In this document: positions 34,611 to 46,556 of the stretch, in pieces
Numbering within the stretch: the stretch's first letter is position 1
Layout: each line of letters starts with the position of its first letter
Source of the DNA: Desarmillaria ectypa
Taxonomy: Eukaryota; Basidiomycota; Agaricomycetes; Agaricales; Physalacriaceae
NCBI GenBank assembly: GCA_030407005.1
Contig: JAUDYN010000005.1
Coordinates: 62,001-126,000, forward strand
DNA length: 64,000 bases
Direction of reading: 5' to 3'
Position numbers and translations under genes: made by a program
The notes under the pieces: generated by a model
What the model was told of the DNA's origin: nothing
Seen by the model: only the letters and a program-made list of their open reading frames with translations
The model's database searches: none

Positions 34611-35576
34611 CTAAGCAGGCATAGCACGAATCCAATTAACAACGCCCTCCGCCCATTCTTCTCCTTGCCCAGTTTCAAGTGCAAGAACAACACTGACATG
34701 GTTATGTCCTTTTGCGACGAATTCATTATACGACACACCCTTCTTCCTCAGCGCTTCCCTGAACTTCTCCAAAGCGGGCGTCAAACAAGGGAAATCCCTC
34801 TCTGCAATACCCAACGACCACCTCCGTATCAGAACAGCCTCGTCTTGTGCTAAATTTAGCAACTCCAAGGGAAAGGTTCCCTTGGCTTCAGCGTCTTCAC
34901 CGTGATACAGCCACACCGCATCCTTCATATCCGCCGGCATATCTTCAAAAGTGTATGGCCCAGCCAAGGGGAATATAAGTCTGGGAGAACGAGGAGCGTG
35001 AACATGTTCATCGCCCCGGCAGAATGGCCGAGGATGTAGATGTCGGATTCGAACCGGAGGGTGTCGACCACCCATTGCATCGCGTCGCGGACGTCTCGGG
35101 CTGCATCTGGGAAATACATCCCCGAGTCCACAAGACGGTAGTCGGGGATGATGGTGATGAAACCACGTTGGGAGAAGAAGGCCCTGAGGTTGCTGTAAGC
35201 GATGTCGGCGGGTGCGGGGAGGTTCCATGCACCCATGTAGAAACCACCGCCGTAAGAAAAGAAGAGGATGGGCTGATGTCCTGATGTGGGAGTTGTGGGA
35301 GGATAATAGACATCGAGCTGATTTGTGAAGGACGGTAAGCGCAGTGGTTATTATATGGCGAGGGACTTTTACCTTGTGTCTCTCTGTTGGCCCGTACTGG
35401 TAGGTTTCCTTCTTGACTGTCTCAATTTCTGCCCGCTTAGTTTCGAGAATAGGAACAAATATGTTTGCCGCTATTAGAATGTTTGGTAAATACGCACGAC
35501 GCTGAACGGAACCAAACTTACTGGGCAAGAAAATGTCATTTATTTCTCTTCCCTGAATTTGCGCTACTTGATCCAT
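34611..35576 (-). pseudogene. Alpha/beta hydrolase with a frame break
   Basis: Exons from 35576 join to MDQVAQIQGREINDIFLP, then VPILETKRAEIETVKKET and LDVYYPPTTPTSGHQPILFF. The oxyanion loop is YGGGFYMG and the nucleophile elbow GHSAGAMNMF. After LLVLPDLY the frame runs into a stop near 34927. The family sequence instead resumes in another frame (LIFPLAGPYTFEDMP) from about 34985 and continues to the C-terminus, with a His-containing KGHNHVSVVLALETG and the stop at 34611. No GT/AG pair fits the break, and residues expected between the two halves are missing. The gene is probably inactivated by a small deletion; a sequencing indel is the alternative. Confidence 0.65.
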
Positions 35577-36714
35577 ATTTCTTTGTGCTGTAAATCGACG
35601 CCATCTCCCTTGCACTTTATAGTGCAATGTCCCAGGGAGGTATGCCTCAGCTAGGCAGGTGTGATTGGTGAGCTGTGGACCTGACTCGGACTACGATGAC
35701 TGCGATCGCTACAAGGACCAACTGCGTCGGAGCGCGCTACTGCATTGGCTACCTTCGGCACGAAGAGGACGGAGCATCAGGGTGGGGGAAGACTTGACTC
35801 AGCGGCCATTAAAGACTACTAAGCATGATTCTAGAAACAAAAAGGTGCTATACTTAACGACGCTATGGTTGGAATCTTGGGGACACTGTAAGATAAAATT
35901 CGTCCCTGAAAATTGGAAACATCAGTCAAGTATCATTAGTCTCTCGCATCAATTAGGATACAGTTTTTGTCAATTATTTGCTCCTTGTAGATGAAACTCT
36001 TGTACTGAAACACGACGCATGATGTGTTGAGGCGATAGTATAACATAGGCAATACATGCTATTCTTGAAGTGCTGATGAGGTACAAGAAACTCCATTGTA
36101 GCCATCGAACGCTTACCAGTCTCCTTTCGTACCTGCTCGGCACCAGCGTTGTCATTCTGAAGGAGTACTGGATCCAGAAGACTTGACACGATCCCTCAAC
36201 CATCTTTTTACCTGGTTACACATGATCAACGGCCAATCGTGCTCCACCGGTATACATGACCACCGTTTCATCTTCACCTTGAAATCAACCATGGCAATTT
36301 TTGGCGGACGTCCGAGCATCTAAGAGCACCATGCCAGCAGACTGGCCTGTCTTGAGCATCCAAGAAACGCATATTCCTTCCAGCACTGGTGTGCTCATCA
36401 TCTTCGGCTACTTTCGGCCCCAAGAGCTCTTGTAAAGATGCACAGAAGTATGGTATGGTTGCAGTGGTTGGAGGGTATCATAACATTGAGATGAACAGGT
36501 CAAGTCGCGAAGCACTACCGTTGCGTTCCGAGTGCTTCAAAGGCTGTGCTCTGCACACCGAGTCGCCATGCCTCAAGATTTATAACTGCGTCACCCTGCA
36601 CCCTTTCTTCGTTTCCCCACGCAGGTCGTGCCAAATCGCGCTGGACGCTTCCCACCCCCGCAAGATCACAATAACGCAAGAAGGCACAGACATACTCTTC
36701 GCCTTCTCCCAACC
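35577..36714. other. Intergenic
   Basis: About 1.1 kb with only short frames that look like chance. It contains the promoter of the divergent hydrolase and of the large secreted protein. Confidence 0.4.
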
Positions 36715-38928
36715 ATGGTCGCCAGGCTGCGCACCGCCATTCACTTCATCGCCATCCTCTTCTCTCTACATGCTGCTGCCCTCCCAGCCTTTCGTATCTA
36801 TCTACGAACCAATGAGCCTTCCTCGACTCTTCCTGATCCCGACCAGAACCAAGACATCCAGAGCGTCAGGGACTATATGGGGAAGTCCCTCCAAGCCTAC
36901 CTCGCTACCCAGAACACGCAGAAGGGTGCAACGTTCATCGCAGAGACGGCATGGCGCGCGATCGTCATAGACACAAAGGGTATCGATGATGGCTCGGGCT
37001 CTGATGCGGGAACCGATGTCATGACTGGAGGCGACTCGAGTAGTTCGGCTGGAAACGATGTTATGACAGGCGATGTGAAGAGGGACATTGATGAGGATGA
37101 GATCTACGGCGAGGAAGAGTGGTGGAGAAAGTATTCTGATGACGATGACGAGCTCATGGGTAGTAACTTGGTCGGCCGACAAGATGAGACAGGGCTCGGA
37201 GACACTGGTTCTGAAGGCACCAGTTCTGGTAATACAGAATCTGTAGACTCCAGCTCCGGACACTCGAGTTCTGGTTCCGGAGACTCCGGCTCTAGTTCTG
37301 GAAGTTCTGGTAACGGCAACGACGACACTGCAATCGCTCTCGCCAATAACGACGTATACCATCTCTTCGATAAAATATCATGGTCGAAGGACGATCACGT
37401 TAATTTCTTCAGTGACCAATACATCCAGTTCACCAAAGAAATCGGCAGTACCTACTCGGGGAAGAAAGCTACGAAAGCCCAATCGGACGAGCTCAAGAAA
37501 TTGGCCGACTTGCAGAGCACGTTGTGCACCGTAGAGCTCTCCGACGTCACCGACAAAGCGTACTACTACTACGAACGCATGAAAAAATACACCGATGAGG
37601 ACGCTGGTAGCCGGTCTAGCGAAGATTTCAAGACTTGGGTGTCGACTGGTTACGCCAGGTACAAGATGACATACGACCAATGTCAACTGGCGCTCAACAA
37701 GTACAATGACCTCGCCGACGAAATCTTTGGCAAGTTCCGCGGTCCAATCAATGCCGCCTTGAACAACATCGCGCCCTTGGATTCAGGACAGGTCAACATT
37801 GCCGGTGTGACTATGATGCTCGGATCTGGGACTGGATCGCTGACGGGTCATGGGATGGCAGTACCGTACTATGACCTTCCTGGAGCTAAGGGTACGGTGG
37901 CGGCATGGAGGAAGCAGGCACAATCTGAGGGAAAGGACTCGGGTGGAATGAGAAGGAGGAAGACCGAAACTGGCGATGGGAAAACAGATACGGGCGATGG
38001 GAACACAGATACTGGAGCAGCTGCAGGAGGGGCCTTGGGAGGAGTTTCCGGAGGAGGCACAGGTGGTGATACCGGAGAAGACACAGGTGGCGATACTGGG
38101 GGAAGCGCTGAAGATTCGGGAGGCGATGAAGGTAACACATCGGGCGACGGTTCGAAAGACAGCGGTAGCGGAGAGGCCGCATTCAAGGTTCCGCCGGGGT
38201 ATTTCTCCTATACCAGTTCCTCAAAGTCTGGGAGCGTTGAAGGGGAAACTGACAACGGCGGCGGCGGGGTCAGCTTTGGGATCAAGGACGTGTCCGTCGG
38301 AGTTGGCGCTGACAGCAGCAAGAGCAGCACATCAACCGAGCTGAAGATGAAGAGTTTCAGCATCGCATGGAAGGCGGCGCTTCTCCCGGTCCAACGGGGC
38401 ATCTGGTTCGATGGCTACCGTGTCGCGAGTCTGATGTCCAACCTCGGACAAACCGGCAGTAGTGACAACGCCGACGAAAACGACAAGGAGCTCGATGCAG
38501 AGGCTACAAAATCCTTCAACAAATGGTTCGGCACCAAAGACCGCCCTGGTCCCGCTGCCGAGTACAACGACATTGCGCTCATTATCTATCGTCCGATCTT
38601 CACGATGGAGTTCTCCGACACAAAGACGTATCAGGAGTTCAAGGAAACGAAAGCTTCTGCCGGAGCATGTTTCTTCTTTATTTGTGTGGGAGGAAACGGT
38701 GGAAGCAGTAGTAACAAGACAACGTTCAGTGAGACGTCGAGCTCGGTAACGTATGAAGACTTGTCGGACAACGTATACTACGCGGGAAGCTTGAAAGGCT
38801 CTTTTTGGACAGAGTCAGGCGATGGTGGCTCAGAAGAGACGCAGGTGGAAAAACGGCTGTTGGAATGGAAGTACGTCGCTCTTCGTGTTTGACTACATAT
38901 ACTAACTTGTATTCCTAGGCCATATTGA
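36715..38928 (+). CDS. Large secreted acidic low-complexity protein (hypothetical)
   Basis: The start at 36715 opens a signal peptide (RTAIHFIAILFSLHAAALP). An Asp/Ser/Gly-rich linker covers residues 85-205. A helical, Tyr- and Lys-rich globular part follows (about 215-400), then a Gly/Asp/Thr-repeat region (415-500, units like TGDGKTDTGDGNTDTG). The C-terminal domain (about 540-720) contains WKAALLPVQRGIWFDGYRV and ALIIYRPIFTMEF and a Cys pair in GACFFFICVGG. The frame is open to 38892, but a GTACGT donor at 38871, a CTAAC branch site and a TAG acceptor at 38916-38918 give a neater ending (LLEWKPY, stop 38926-38928), used here. No named family is recognised. Predicted to be extracellular and nearly intronless, unlike its neighbours. 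Confidence 0.75.
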
Positions 38929-39347
38929 TGGTGTAGGGACATGTAAGTTTACTGTAGTTTTATCAATATTGATGTCTTGCAATCAAAACCTTGAACATAC
39001 CGCACCCTATTGAGATATACCGTATTTAAGCGCGTTTTTTTGCCTCTGCTTCTCTGCGTCGTGGTAAGACTTGAAGCCTGCGACTTCCTTCGGGATGCCT
39101 GCGGACAAGCGACATTGAAATTGTGATCAATATTAAAGCCTTGGCACGGATAAAGTTGAGAACTAGCTGAGCGCAGCTGAGGCGAAACACGAATAATAGA
39201 TTATATTTTGTACACGGCTGTTAGGGTATTGATATCGTCCGGCGTTGATCGGCTATACTGCTGGATATTTATGCAAGAAGAATATATCCTGAGAATAGTC
39301 AGTGATGAAGATGATTCTCCGCAGGTATGACAACTCGCTATGGTCGG
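38929..39347. other. Convergent 3' flanks
   Basis: AT-rich spacer between the stop of the secreted protein and the stop of the HSBP1-like gene. No feature seen. Confidence 0.45.
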
Positions 39348-39817
39348 TCAAATCCCGCTATCACTCCGTCGAACACCAGGGCCAGGCGAAGGGGATTGAG
39401 GCACACTGACATCGCCATTTATTATATCTTGAATCGAAGCCTCAAGAGCGTCTACCCTTGTCGACATTTGCGACACTGTAGGTCGAAACGTGAGCTATAC
39501 ACATTGATCCATATAAAACAACCTACTGCGATCCAGGATTTGTGTCGACATTTCGTCAAACTTCGCATCCAGATTCTCCAGTAACGTTTCAACCTGTACC
39601 AAGCGAAGTTCAAATAAGAGAATCGCTCTTCTCCCGACGACAAGGTACGTACGAAAGCAGTCAATTCATGAGGGCTAGATATATCCTTCACTGCTCCCAC
39701 CGACGCCTTCGGAATCACCGACACTGGTGCTGCATCCCTTTCCTTTTCTTGAGCCTTCGGCGTTGCTTTCGGTGTCGCAGGAGGATTGACTTTGAGCGGC
39801 AAAGCTGACGATGCCAT
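39348..39817 (-). CDS. HSBP1-like heat shock factor-binding protein
   Basis: A small coiled-coil protein. In animals and plants HSBP1 binds the trimerisation domain of heat shock factor and dampens its activity. Exon 1 encodes an Ala/Pro/Lys-rich start and HELTAF; after an intron (donor GTACGT) the frame continues VETLLENLDAKFDEMSTQILDR. After a second intron come QMSTRVDALEASIQDI and a short Pro/Ser tail ending RRSDSGI. The heptads and the order ELTAFV-ETLL-KFDEMS-QIL-MSTRVDALE-SI-DI match the roughly 55-residue HSBP1 core. The N-terminal 45 residues are an extension not seen in the animal protein. Confidence 0.85.
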
Positions 39818-40053
39818 GGGAGACGTGGTAGTTCGAGATCAAGTCGGGAAAGCATGGACGTGCCGCTCCTGCCGGAGTAACTGACATTGAATTATCAAAT
39901 TCGGCGTCTGCGACATAGTTGTCGGAGTTTGAAGGTAGCCACTGACCTCATTTCGTCTTGACAGGACATTTTCTTTCTTCGTCTTATCATTGCTATTGGA
40001 CCGACGTAAATTCCTGTTATTGTTGCCGAAGCCTATGCAGAACGAAAGCTAGC

Positions 40054-41606
40054 ATGGGGGATAGCGTCTTTGCCAAGGTAAGTATTTTTGTTTGATATCA
40101 TACCTGGGATTCATGACCCTTGCCTCTTGAACAGCGCAGGACAGACCCATTTCCTTGGTGGAATAATGAACAACATTCAGAAAGTTTTAGTTCCAGTTTA
40201 GACTGTCTTGTAAATGAATGAGCATGACAAGCTATCATTGCGCGCAACTCCGCACAAACTTTAGATTCCGACCGATATCATAACAATGCTCTTGTATCGC
40301 TCCAAGTATACAGCGACATTCATCCAGATAGTATAGTCATTAGCTACAATAGGCACACTTCAGTTAGGCTCGAGACTCAAGGCAGGTTTTTTTCAGGATG
40401 CCACATGTGTCTTCCTAATGTTCTTTTCAGCTCCATGACGGAAACGGAATACCGATTCTCGGTTTCGGTATGTCGTGCATGTAAGTACTATGTAATGACT
40501 GACTATGAGCGCGAATAAGCAGGTACCTATGAGCTAGATGGCGCGGATGCGTACAATACTGTTACGTGGGTACTAGAGGTCGATATAGTCTTGATTTCAT
40601 CGATGGTTAACTTAGATTCAACTGATTTTGAATCTTGACCAGAATGGATATCGCCATATCCTTCGTATCATCGTGCTATGGTTCTTTGAAACATGAGCTT
40701 ATCATCTGCTAGGACTCTGCCGAGTGGTATGAGAACGAAACAGAATGCGGTCAGGCTATTCTCGACTTTTGTCGCAAGGCACAAGTGCCAAGATCCAGTG
40801 TATTTTTTACGACAAAGCTAAAGATGAATCGTGGGTGTGCCTCAATGAAGAAAGCTATTCGACGGTCCCTGGATGCTTGCGGATTAAGCTACATTGACCT
40901 ATATCTGATTCACAGCCCCCTTGGTGGTCCACAAGCGCGAAAGGACAGTCGACGAGCCATTTGTAACGCACAAAAGGAAGGTCATCTGAAAAGCAGGCAT
41001 TAGCACGTTCGGGATCCGGCATATCTAAGGCCTTCTAGACGAAGGACTCCCAGTGCCGACAGTTCATCAGGTAGATCTCTGTATAAAACTAGTATCTGGT
41101 CTACTCTATCCGCTAATCACCGCTGTGAACAGATCGATTTGCATCCATTTCAGGTCCGAAGCAACATTGTAACATTTTTCAGAATGCATAACATTGCTCT
41201 CGAAGTCTGCCGTGCTACGGGATCTGTGATCAAACGTCATAGATAACATCGCGCTAATTTCTCCTCTACTTTAGGCTTGGGCACCTCTCTTTAGAGGTTT
41301 ACGATTCAGTCATCCTCTGATCAAATATTTGGCTAGGAAATACCAAAAAGAGGCTGCGCAGGCTCCGCTTCTCTATTCATTGCAGAAGGGATACGTGCCT
41401 CTTCCAAAGTCTCCGTCGAAGGCGTGCATACTATCAAACATGGACATATTCGATTTCGATTTGACTGATGATGAGATTAGCAGTCTCGATGGCCTCGATG
41501 AAGGTATTGTCGTTCTCCTTCCAAGCTCCGGGACTAACAATGCATCATATCAATCATTGTCCTTGTAGGTCTTGTGACGGGCTGGGACCCAACTACCTCC
41601 CCATAA
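40054..41606 (+). pseudogene. Aldo-keto reductase pseudogene
   Basis: Family pieces appear in order: KLHDGNGIPILGFG (after an intron from about 40077), GTYELDGADAYN, AEWYENETECGQAI, SSVFFTTKLKM, LDACGLSYIDLYLIHSP and QKEGHLKS. The NADPH-dependent AKR fold and the Lys of FTTKLK are therefore recognisable. It is broken by loss of the segment around the catalytic Asp before AEWYEN, a frameshift after HLKS (near 40990), an in-frame TAA in GIRHI*GLLDEG (near 41027), and damage near 41215-41250. The 3' exons WAPLFRGLRFSHPLIKYL ... DFDLTDDEISSLDGLDE and, after an intron, LVTGWDPTTSP remain readable. Confidence 0.8.
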
Positions 41607-44240
41607 CAGGAATGCTTTTCCTAAAAGCGACACGAAGCATTTTGTGCATCGCATTGATGTATGATAATCGTAGAGATCGTTCTGCAAGGTCTGTTTTCTG
41701 GCTACCAGAGATTGGTTCGTTCCTGGAAGATCCCTCTGAGCCTGCATACGACGTTTCTTTTACGTGGATGACATATGTAATGTGCAGCACGTCGCAGTCT
41801 TTGTTTTCTTCTCTGTCAACAGAGACCTTGAACTGCTAGCGATGACCACAAGCACAAGGAGTTGAAGCATGAATGTCATCGGATCCCTCCCCCGTGGAAA
41901 TACTTTTCCGCGCAAAGACAAATCTCGTTCCAGACGGGGTCTATGGTCATAATGTTTTCTCTAGACATCAATTCAAAAGGTCTGTTAAGTGGGCAAACTT
42001 CTAGGCACAGCTACAGCTGCTATCGGAGATACGGATGCCATTTGTTCTGTCCTTTTTCCCCTATACTTTATATATCCGATCAAGGTGGGATGATCCAGAT
42101 GGAGAGAACGACAGTTTGGCGATTAAGGCGGATTGAGGTCTGGTGCGTTGTTGTGGAATGATATGTTTGCGACAGGATGTACACCGTGCCCATCACTAAT
42201 TCCAACCGGTCTCCCTTGATCGGACTTCACAAGCTTCGGGTCGGTGGTTGTTGGTTCACCGACATAACAAATGGGAATCCCGACACACACTGGTGTCTAG
42301 CCTAATGTATATATCAACGGAACAGAAGTGCGAAACTTGCCGTGCGAACACATCACCCCTCAATGTCGGCGGAGCAATGGTTAACTTGCGACGCTTAATG
42401 GAGGCTCCCAGGGTCAGTCGCAGTGTGTACGTATACCATTCTCACCCGCGAAGTCGGATGCTTCTCGCTTCCCACATTTTCGTATGAGCACCCGGAAGCT
42501 GGACGCGCTGGATATGTTTAAACTTTGAAGCTTTTTAAGACGGTGATCCGCTTGATCAGAGCCTCTCTTAGTATTTGAAAGGTAGAAAACCAGGACAGTG
42601 GCCTCATATACCATATAATCTCGGAGCCGACACAGATATTGCTGCTCAGTCTCTTGTGACCGGAACCATATGTTGCATAGCCGTATTCTCACACTCACAA
42701 CCTCAGGCTGTCCAGCCCTACTGGTTCCCTGACGTTCCCCATTGTAAACTACGCGCTGGCCGCATCATATGTTGGTGACGCGACATGCTTTACAACACCT
42801 TACGGTACGTTGCCGGTATACTGCGACCATTTCATGTCATCTTTATCCCGCGGTTTCCTTCATAGTATGAATCCACTTGACGGCGAATCCCAAGTGCAGT
42901 AAGCATTTCTTTGACCTACTCACTTCTACTTTTGACCCCCACGAGGTCGGATTCGTCTAAGTATAACGGCTGGACGTCGCTTATAGGGTTACGGAATGAC
43001 ATAACACTTTGAGGTACATGACTCCTTAGCCTTTTACGCTAATAATATACTGCCGCATGCAGAGATACATACTCCTTTCGTGATTACATGGCCTTAAGTT
43101 CTCTGCGTTGCCCCTCTTTGTACCCGACAGGCTCTAAATTCATCAAGTCATTCGTACGTATGATGTGTCGACAGTGTTAATCAGCAACTACTGAAGAGGA
43201 GGTCGCCGATCACTGAGGTATTCAAGTTCGATTGCAGCTTAACTGCCTTTACGTAACTGGGTACTCTGGACACTGATTGCATGTCGTGTGGCTATTTCAT
43301 CGCTACGAAACTTATATCGCAGCTCCTCAAATACATCTGGGTATCGAGGGCCGTACGAGGCAGGTGTATGCAATGGTCATGTTTCCTCTTTTTGCACTCG
43401 CAAAAACTGCCGATCATCATCGCGGCGGTGGCTCGCTCTTCGATTCTTGTAACAAAATAATACTTGAGACGGGTGACAAAGATGCCTCGGCCTAAAATTT
43501 TCCACACTTTCTCCACTAAATCTTTTTCTCTCAGAGACCGCGGAAGAAGCGGCAAGATAGAGAGATGGAAAGTTGTTGTGCACAACGTTCGCCGCATTAT
43601 GACTCTGGGAGTGTCCGTCACCGCGCAAGATTCATGGGCCTCCGCAAGGACCATGTTTACGTTCTCACCAGTACCAGGCCCTTATTAACAGCATGTCATC
43701 AAATTAATGCACGTGCAAAAACCCGTGGACAACGTTAAGGCCCTCGTTTAGCAGAGCTAACGCAATAAATAGGGAGTTTCTCCAAGTGCAGCAGGCTCAG
43801 TGTCGATGGGCCTGCCCGACGCGAGAACGAAAATCACCTTGCGTACGGACGCTTCTAGTGATTGCCAATTCGAAAGAATTCTACGGCAATTCCCGAGACA
43901 TGCCGGCGGACGGCTTAAGGTGACGGCATCTTTCACTCTTCTTCATTCTTACCCTTGTTCTGTACTGCTCGTGTATGTACAATCTCTTACATGCAGTAAA
44001 CCCGCACTTTATTACTTGACACAGAGGACCAAATTTATTGCTTTCTCACCATCCCTTTGCATGTCAACACCTAAGTTTCAAGGCAAATCAAAACAAGTCA
44101 ACAAATCTCTCACCCTGTGACGGGGAAGAAGCACGGCGATCACCTTCATGCCTTCACCTTCGATGTATTTCGCATCTCTATCTGGCTGCCCATAAAAACC
44201 CTCTACTGGGAAATTTCTGTTGGTCACTGTTGCCCGCTCC
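41607..44240. other. Long intergenic region
   Basis: About 2.6 kb in which only scattered short frames occur on both strands (for example 43292-43654 minus). None has a recognisable motif or plausible splicing. It may hold older gene debris. No tandem or inverted repeat was seen. Confidence 0.4.
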
Positions 44241-46556
44241 ATGGCCGATGCGCTTACCTTGCCCCGGGAAATTTGGGAGCAGTGCGTTTACTATGCTCTC
44301 GCAACGGAACCCACCTTTCTTGGACCACCTTCTGGCCTGACGTCCATCTTGCTGACCTGTCGCTGGATCAATGATTCTCTCTCTTTCAGTAATAACTCAC
44401 GACTTTACGCCCGTCTTTTCTGTTTTAAGTTTGACATTGACGCTCCTCGACGACGTCTCCCGCCTCGGTGGCTTACTTCGCAGTGCTTGGCCGCCGAATT
44501 TCAGAAACGGATTGTGACCTTGAAACACATCCGTCATGGCCATGAGTATACGCTTCATGACTTATGGACGTGCTACTTGATGTACGTCTCGTTCGTCTTT
44601 AGATTGTTCTATTGGTTTATAATGGGGAAGGATGTCCGAAAATGACGGCCGTAACGAGCGCCAGCTCGAATGGGCCCGCGTTTCCGAATATCTGTCACGG
44701 ACCGTCTTATTGCGGATCCCGTCGGGCCCTCGCGGCGCTAGCCTGTGGTATGAAGATCCTGAAGCGACTTCCCTTATAATTTGGCTTTTTTGGATGTTGC
44801 TCCCTCAAAGTGAGTGCGATTTTCGCCTAGTAAAGTTTATTTTGACTCGTGATACGTCAGATGATCTGTCCGCTGAATCCATCAGGCTCCGAAGCTTTTG
44901 GACGCAAACGCTCTCACACACTTTCATCGCCGCAGGCTTCAGAGTACGCACACAAATTATAGGTGCAACAGAATGTATACCTGACTTTCAGACACTAGTT
45001 TCCTTCAATCTATGCCCCCGACTCTATTCTCCATTTACCAATTTCTCCCCATGTCTACCCTCTCCCCCCGATAATATCTGGCCCTAATCCCAGCAAAATG
45101 ACTATTGTACATTATTGGCATAGCTTGACTATTGCAGCGCCCGTGTTGACGCCCGCAGCTTTGCTTTCATGGACTGTAAGGCAAGAAATGTACCAGCAAG
45201 CGCATCCATTGGACCGCTATACTTTGGATCGATTCCCTACTGACAGACATACCGCCAATGCCCTCGGTTTTACGGGTCCGACCGTGGAAGATCTCACGGA
45301 ATTTCATCAGCTAAGAATCCATTCCCCAGGGCCGCTTCTCCTTCCACCCCATGCTACCTTCGATACATATGATTTATTCTACTCCGATGATGGCAATCAT
45401 GAAGATGGAGAGGAACCTTATCAACCTCAAGGTTCCATGCGCTACGAGCAAGACTGGTATCGCCAGGTTTCGTGTTATGATCCATTTGCTCTCCCAGGCG
45501 CCTTACGGGGCCCAGTTTTCTCCCTCGGTTCCTTGATGGGGTCATGGGCTGGACGTTGGGTGGTGCGTGCTTACCACTGCTTCCGTTTGGGCGATTCTGA
45601 TCAATTCCAATCAGCTCACGAATATTGAATCCCATATGGACTTGTTGCGTAACCCATCCGGCATGGATTCTCGGGCCTCGCCCCTGCACAACAAACCGCT
45701 CTATTGGAGTCTACAAGAACACCATTGCTTTGAACCGACAGAACCCATCGCTCCAGGAACAGATGAATACAACGGTGACGATATTTTGAATGCATGGTTG
45801 CCAAGAAGTCACCGCTTGACATTTTTGGACGTGAGCAGTCCTAGTCGACCCTTTCAACGTTCACACTGACGTTTTACTTTTTTTCTCACTGCTATAGGGC
45901 GGGATCGAGTTCTATGATTCTGAGAGCAACCGCAAGATACGATACGAAACATTTATTCCCAGAGGAACTAGAGAAGCACCGTACCTTAAGCCTGCATACG
46001 AGAGGCCCCACTCACAGTGGATCTTGAACGACTGCGACGAGATCGCCTCCGATGAATCCACATCCCCTTCCAAATACGAAACGCATTCCAATGGGCTGCA
46101 TGCCGGCGAGGCGGTGGTGGGAATACATGGCGCCACCGAACCATCAGATGAGTATGTTGATACGGTTTCGTACCGTAGTAGTGGTGTAGCCGATGTCCTG
46201 GTCACCGGCGAGGTAGGCCCGAGGTTTCGGTAAACAACTCTAATTAGCTGAATGTTACTTTGCAGACCGGTCAACAGCATGGAGACGCTTGGGGTCATTA
46301 TAGCATAGTGGGAAGAGTAAGGCCCTGGGATGGATTAGTCGTGCTGTTACAAAAGCCGGTAAATTATTAATTTGTCGTGACTCTTATTCACTGATTAATT
46401 CGTTCCATCCAGGCCGATCCTAGAAATGCACACCTCGGGGAATATATCTTCAAGGGGTATATTCACGATCAGAATTTAGTAGGTCGTTGGCGAGAAACGA
46501 CCACATCAGCCGACATTGTAGGATACGAAGGGGGCTTTATTGTGACAAAGACCTAG
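44241..46556 (+). CDS. F-box-like protein with extended C-terminal domain
   Basis: Starts MADALTLPREIWEQCVYYAL, then FLGPPSGLTSILLTCRWIND and LYARLFCFKFDIDAPRRRL. This is the F-box-like N-terminus of a large Agaricomycete family of SCF substrate receptors. After the intron at about 44580-44635 it continues NERQLEWARVSEYLSRT, an Asp-rich middle part (DLFYSDDGNHEDGEEPYQP) and WVLTNIESHMDLLRNP. The C-terminal exons read GGIEFYDSESNRKIRYETF, then WGHYSIVGRVRPWDGLVVLL, YIFKGYIHDQNLVGRWRET and GYEGGFIVTKT with a stop at 46556. The C-terminal G-R-V-R-x-W-D-G and F-x-G-Y ... VGRWR signatures fit the same family. About six introns; frame intact. Substrate unknown. Confidence 0.85.

Noticed and set aside
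36802..37362. Minus-strand frame of 186 codons
   Set aside because: Antisense to the Asp/Ser/Gly-rich part of the large secreted protein; no motif and no upstream promoter signal.
37869..38186. Minus-strand Pro/Ser-rich frame
   Set aside because: Mirror image of the Gly/Asp/Thr repeat region on the plus strand.
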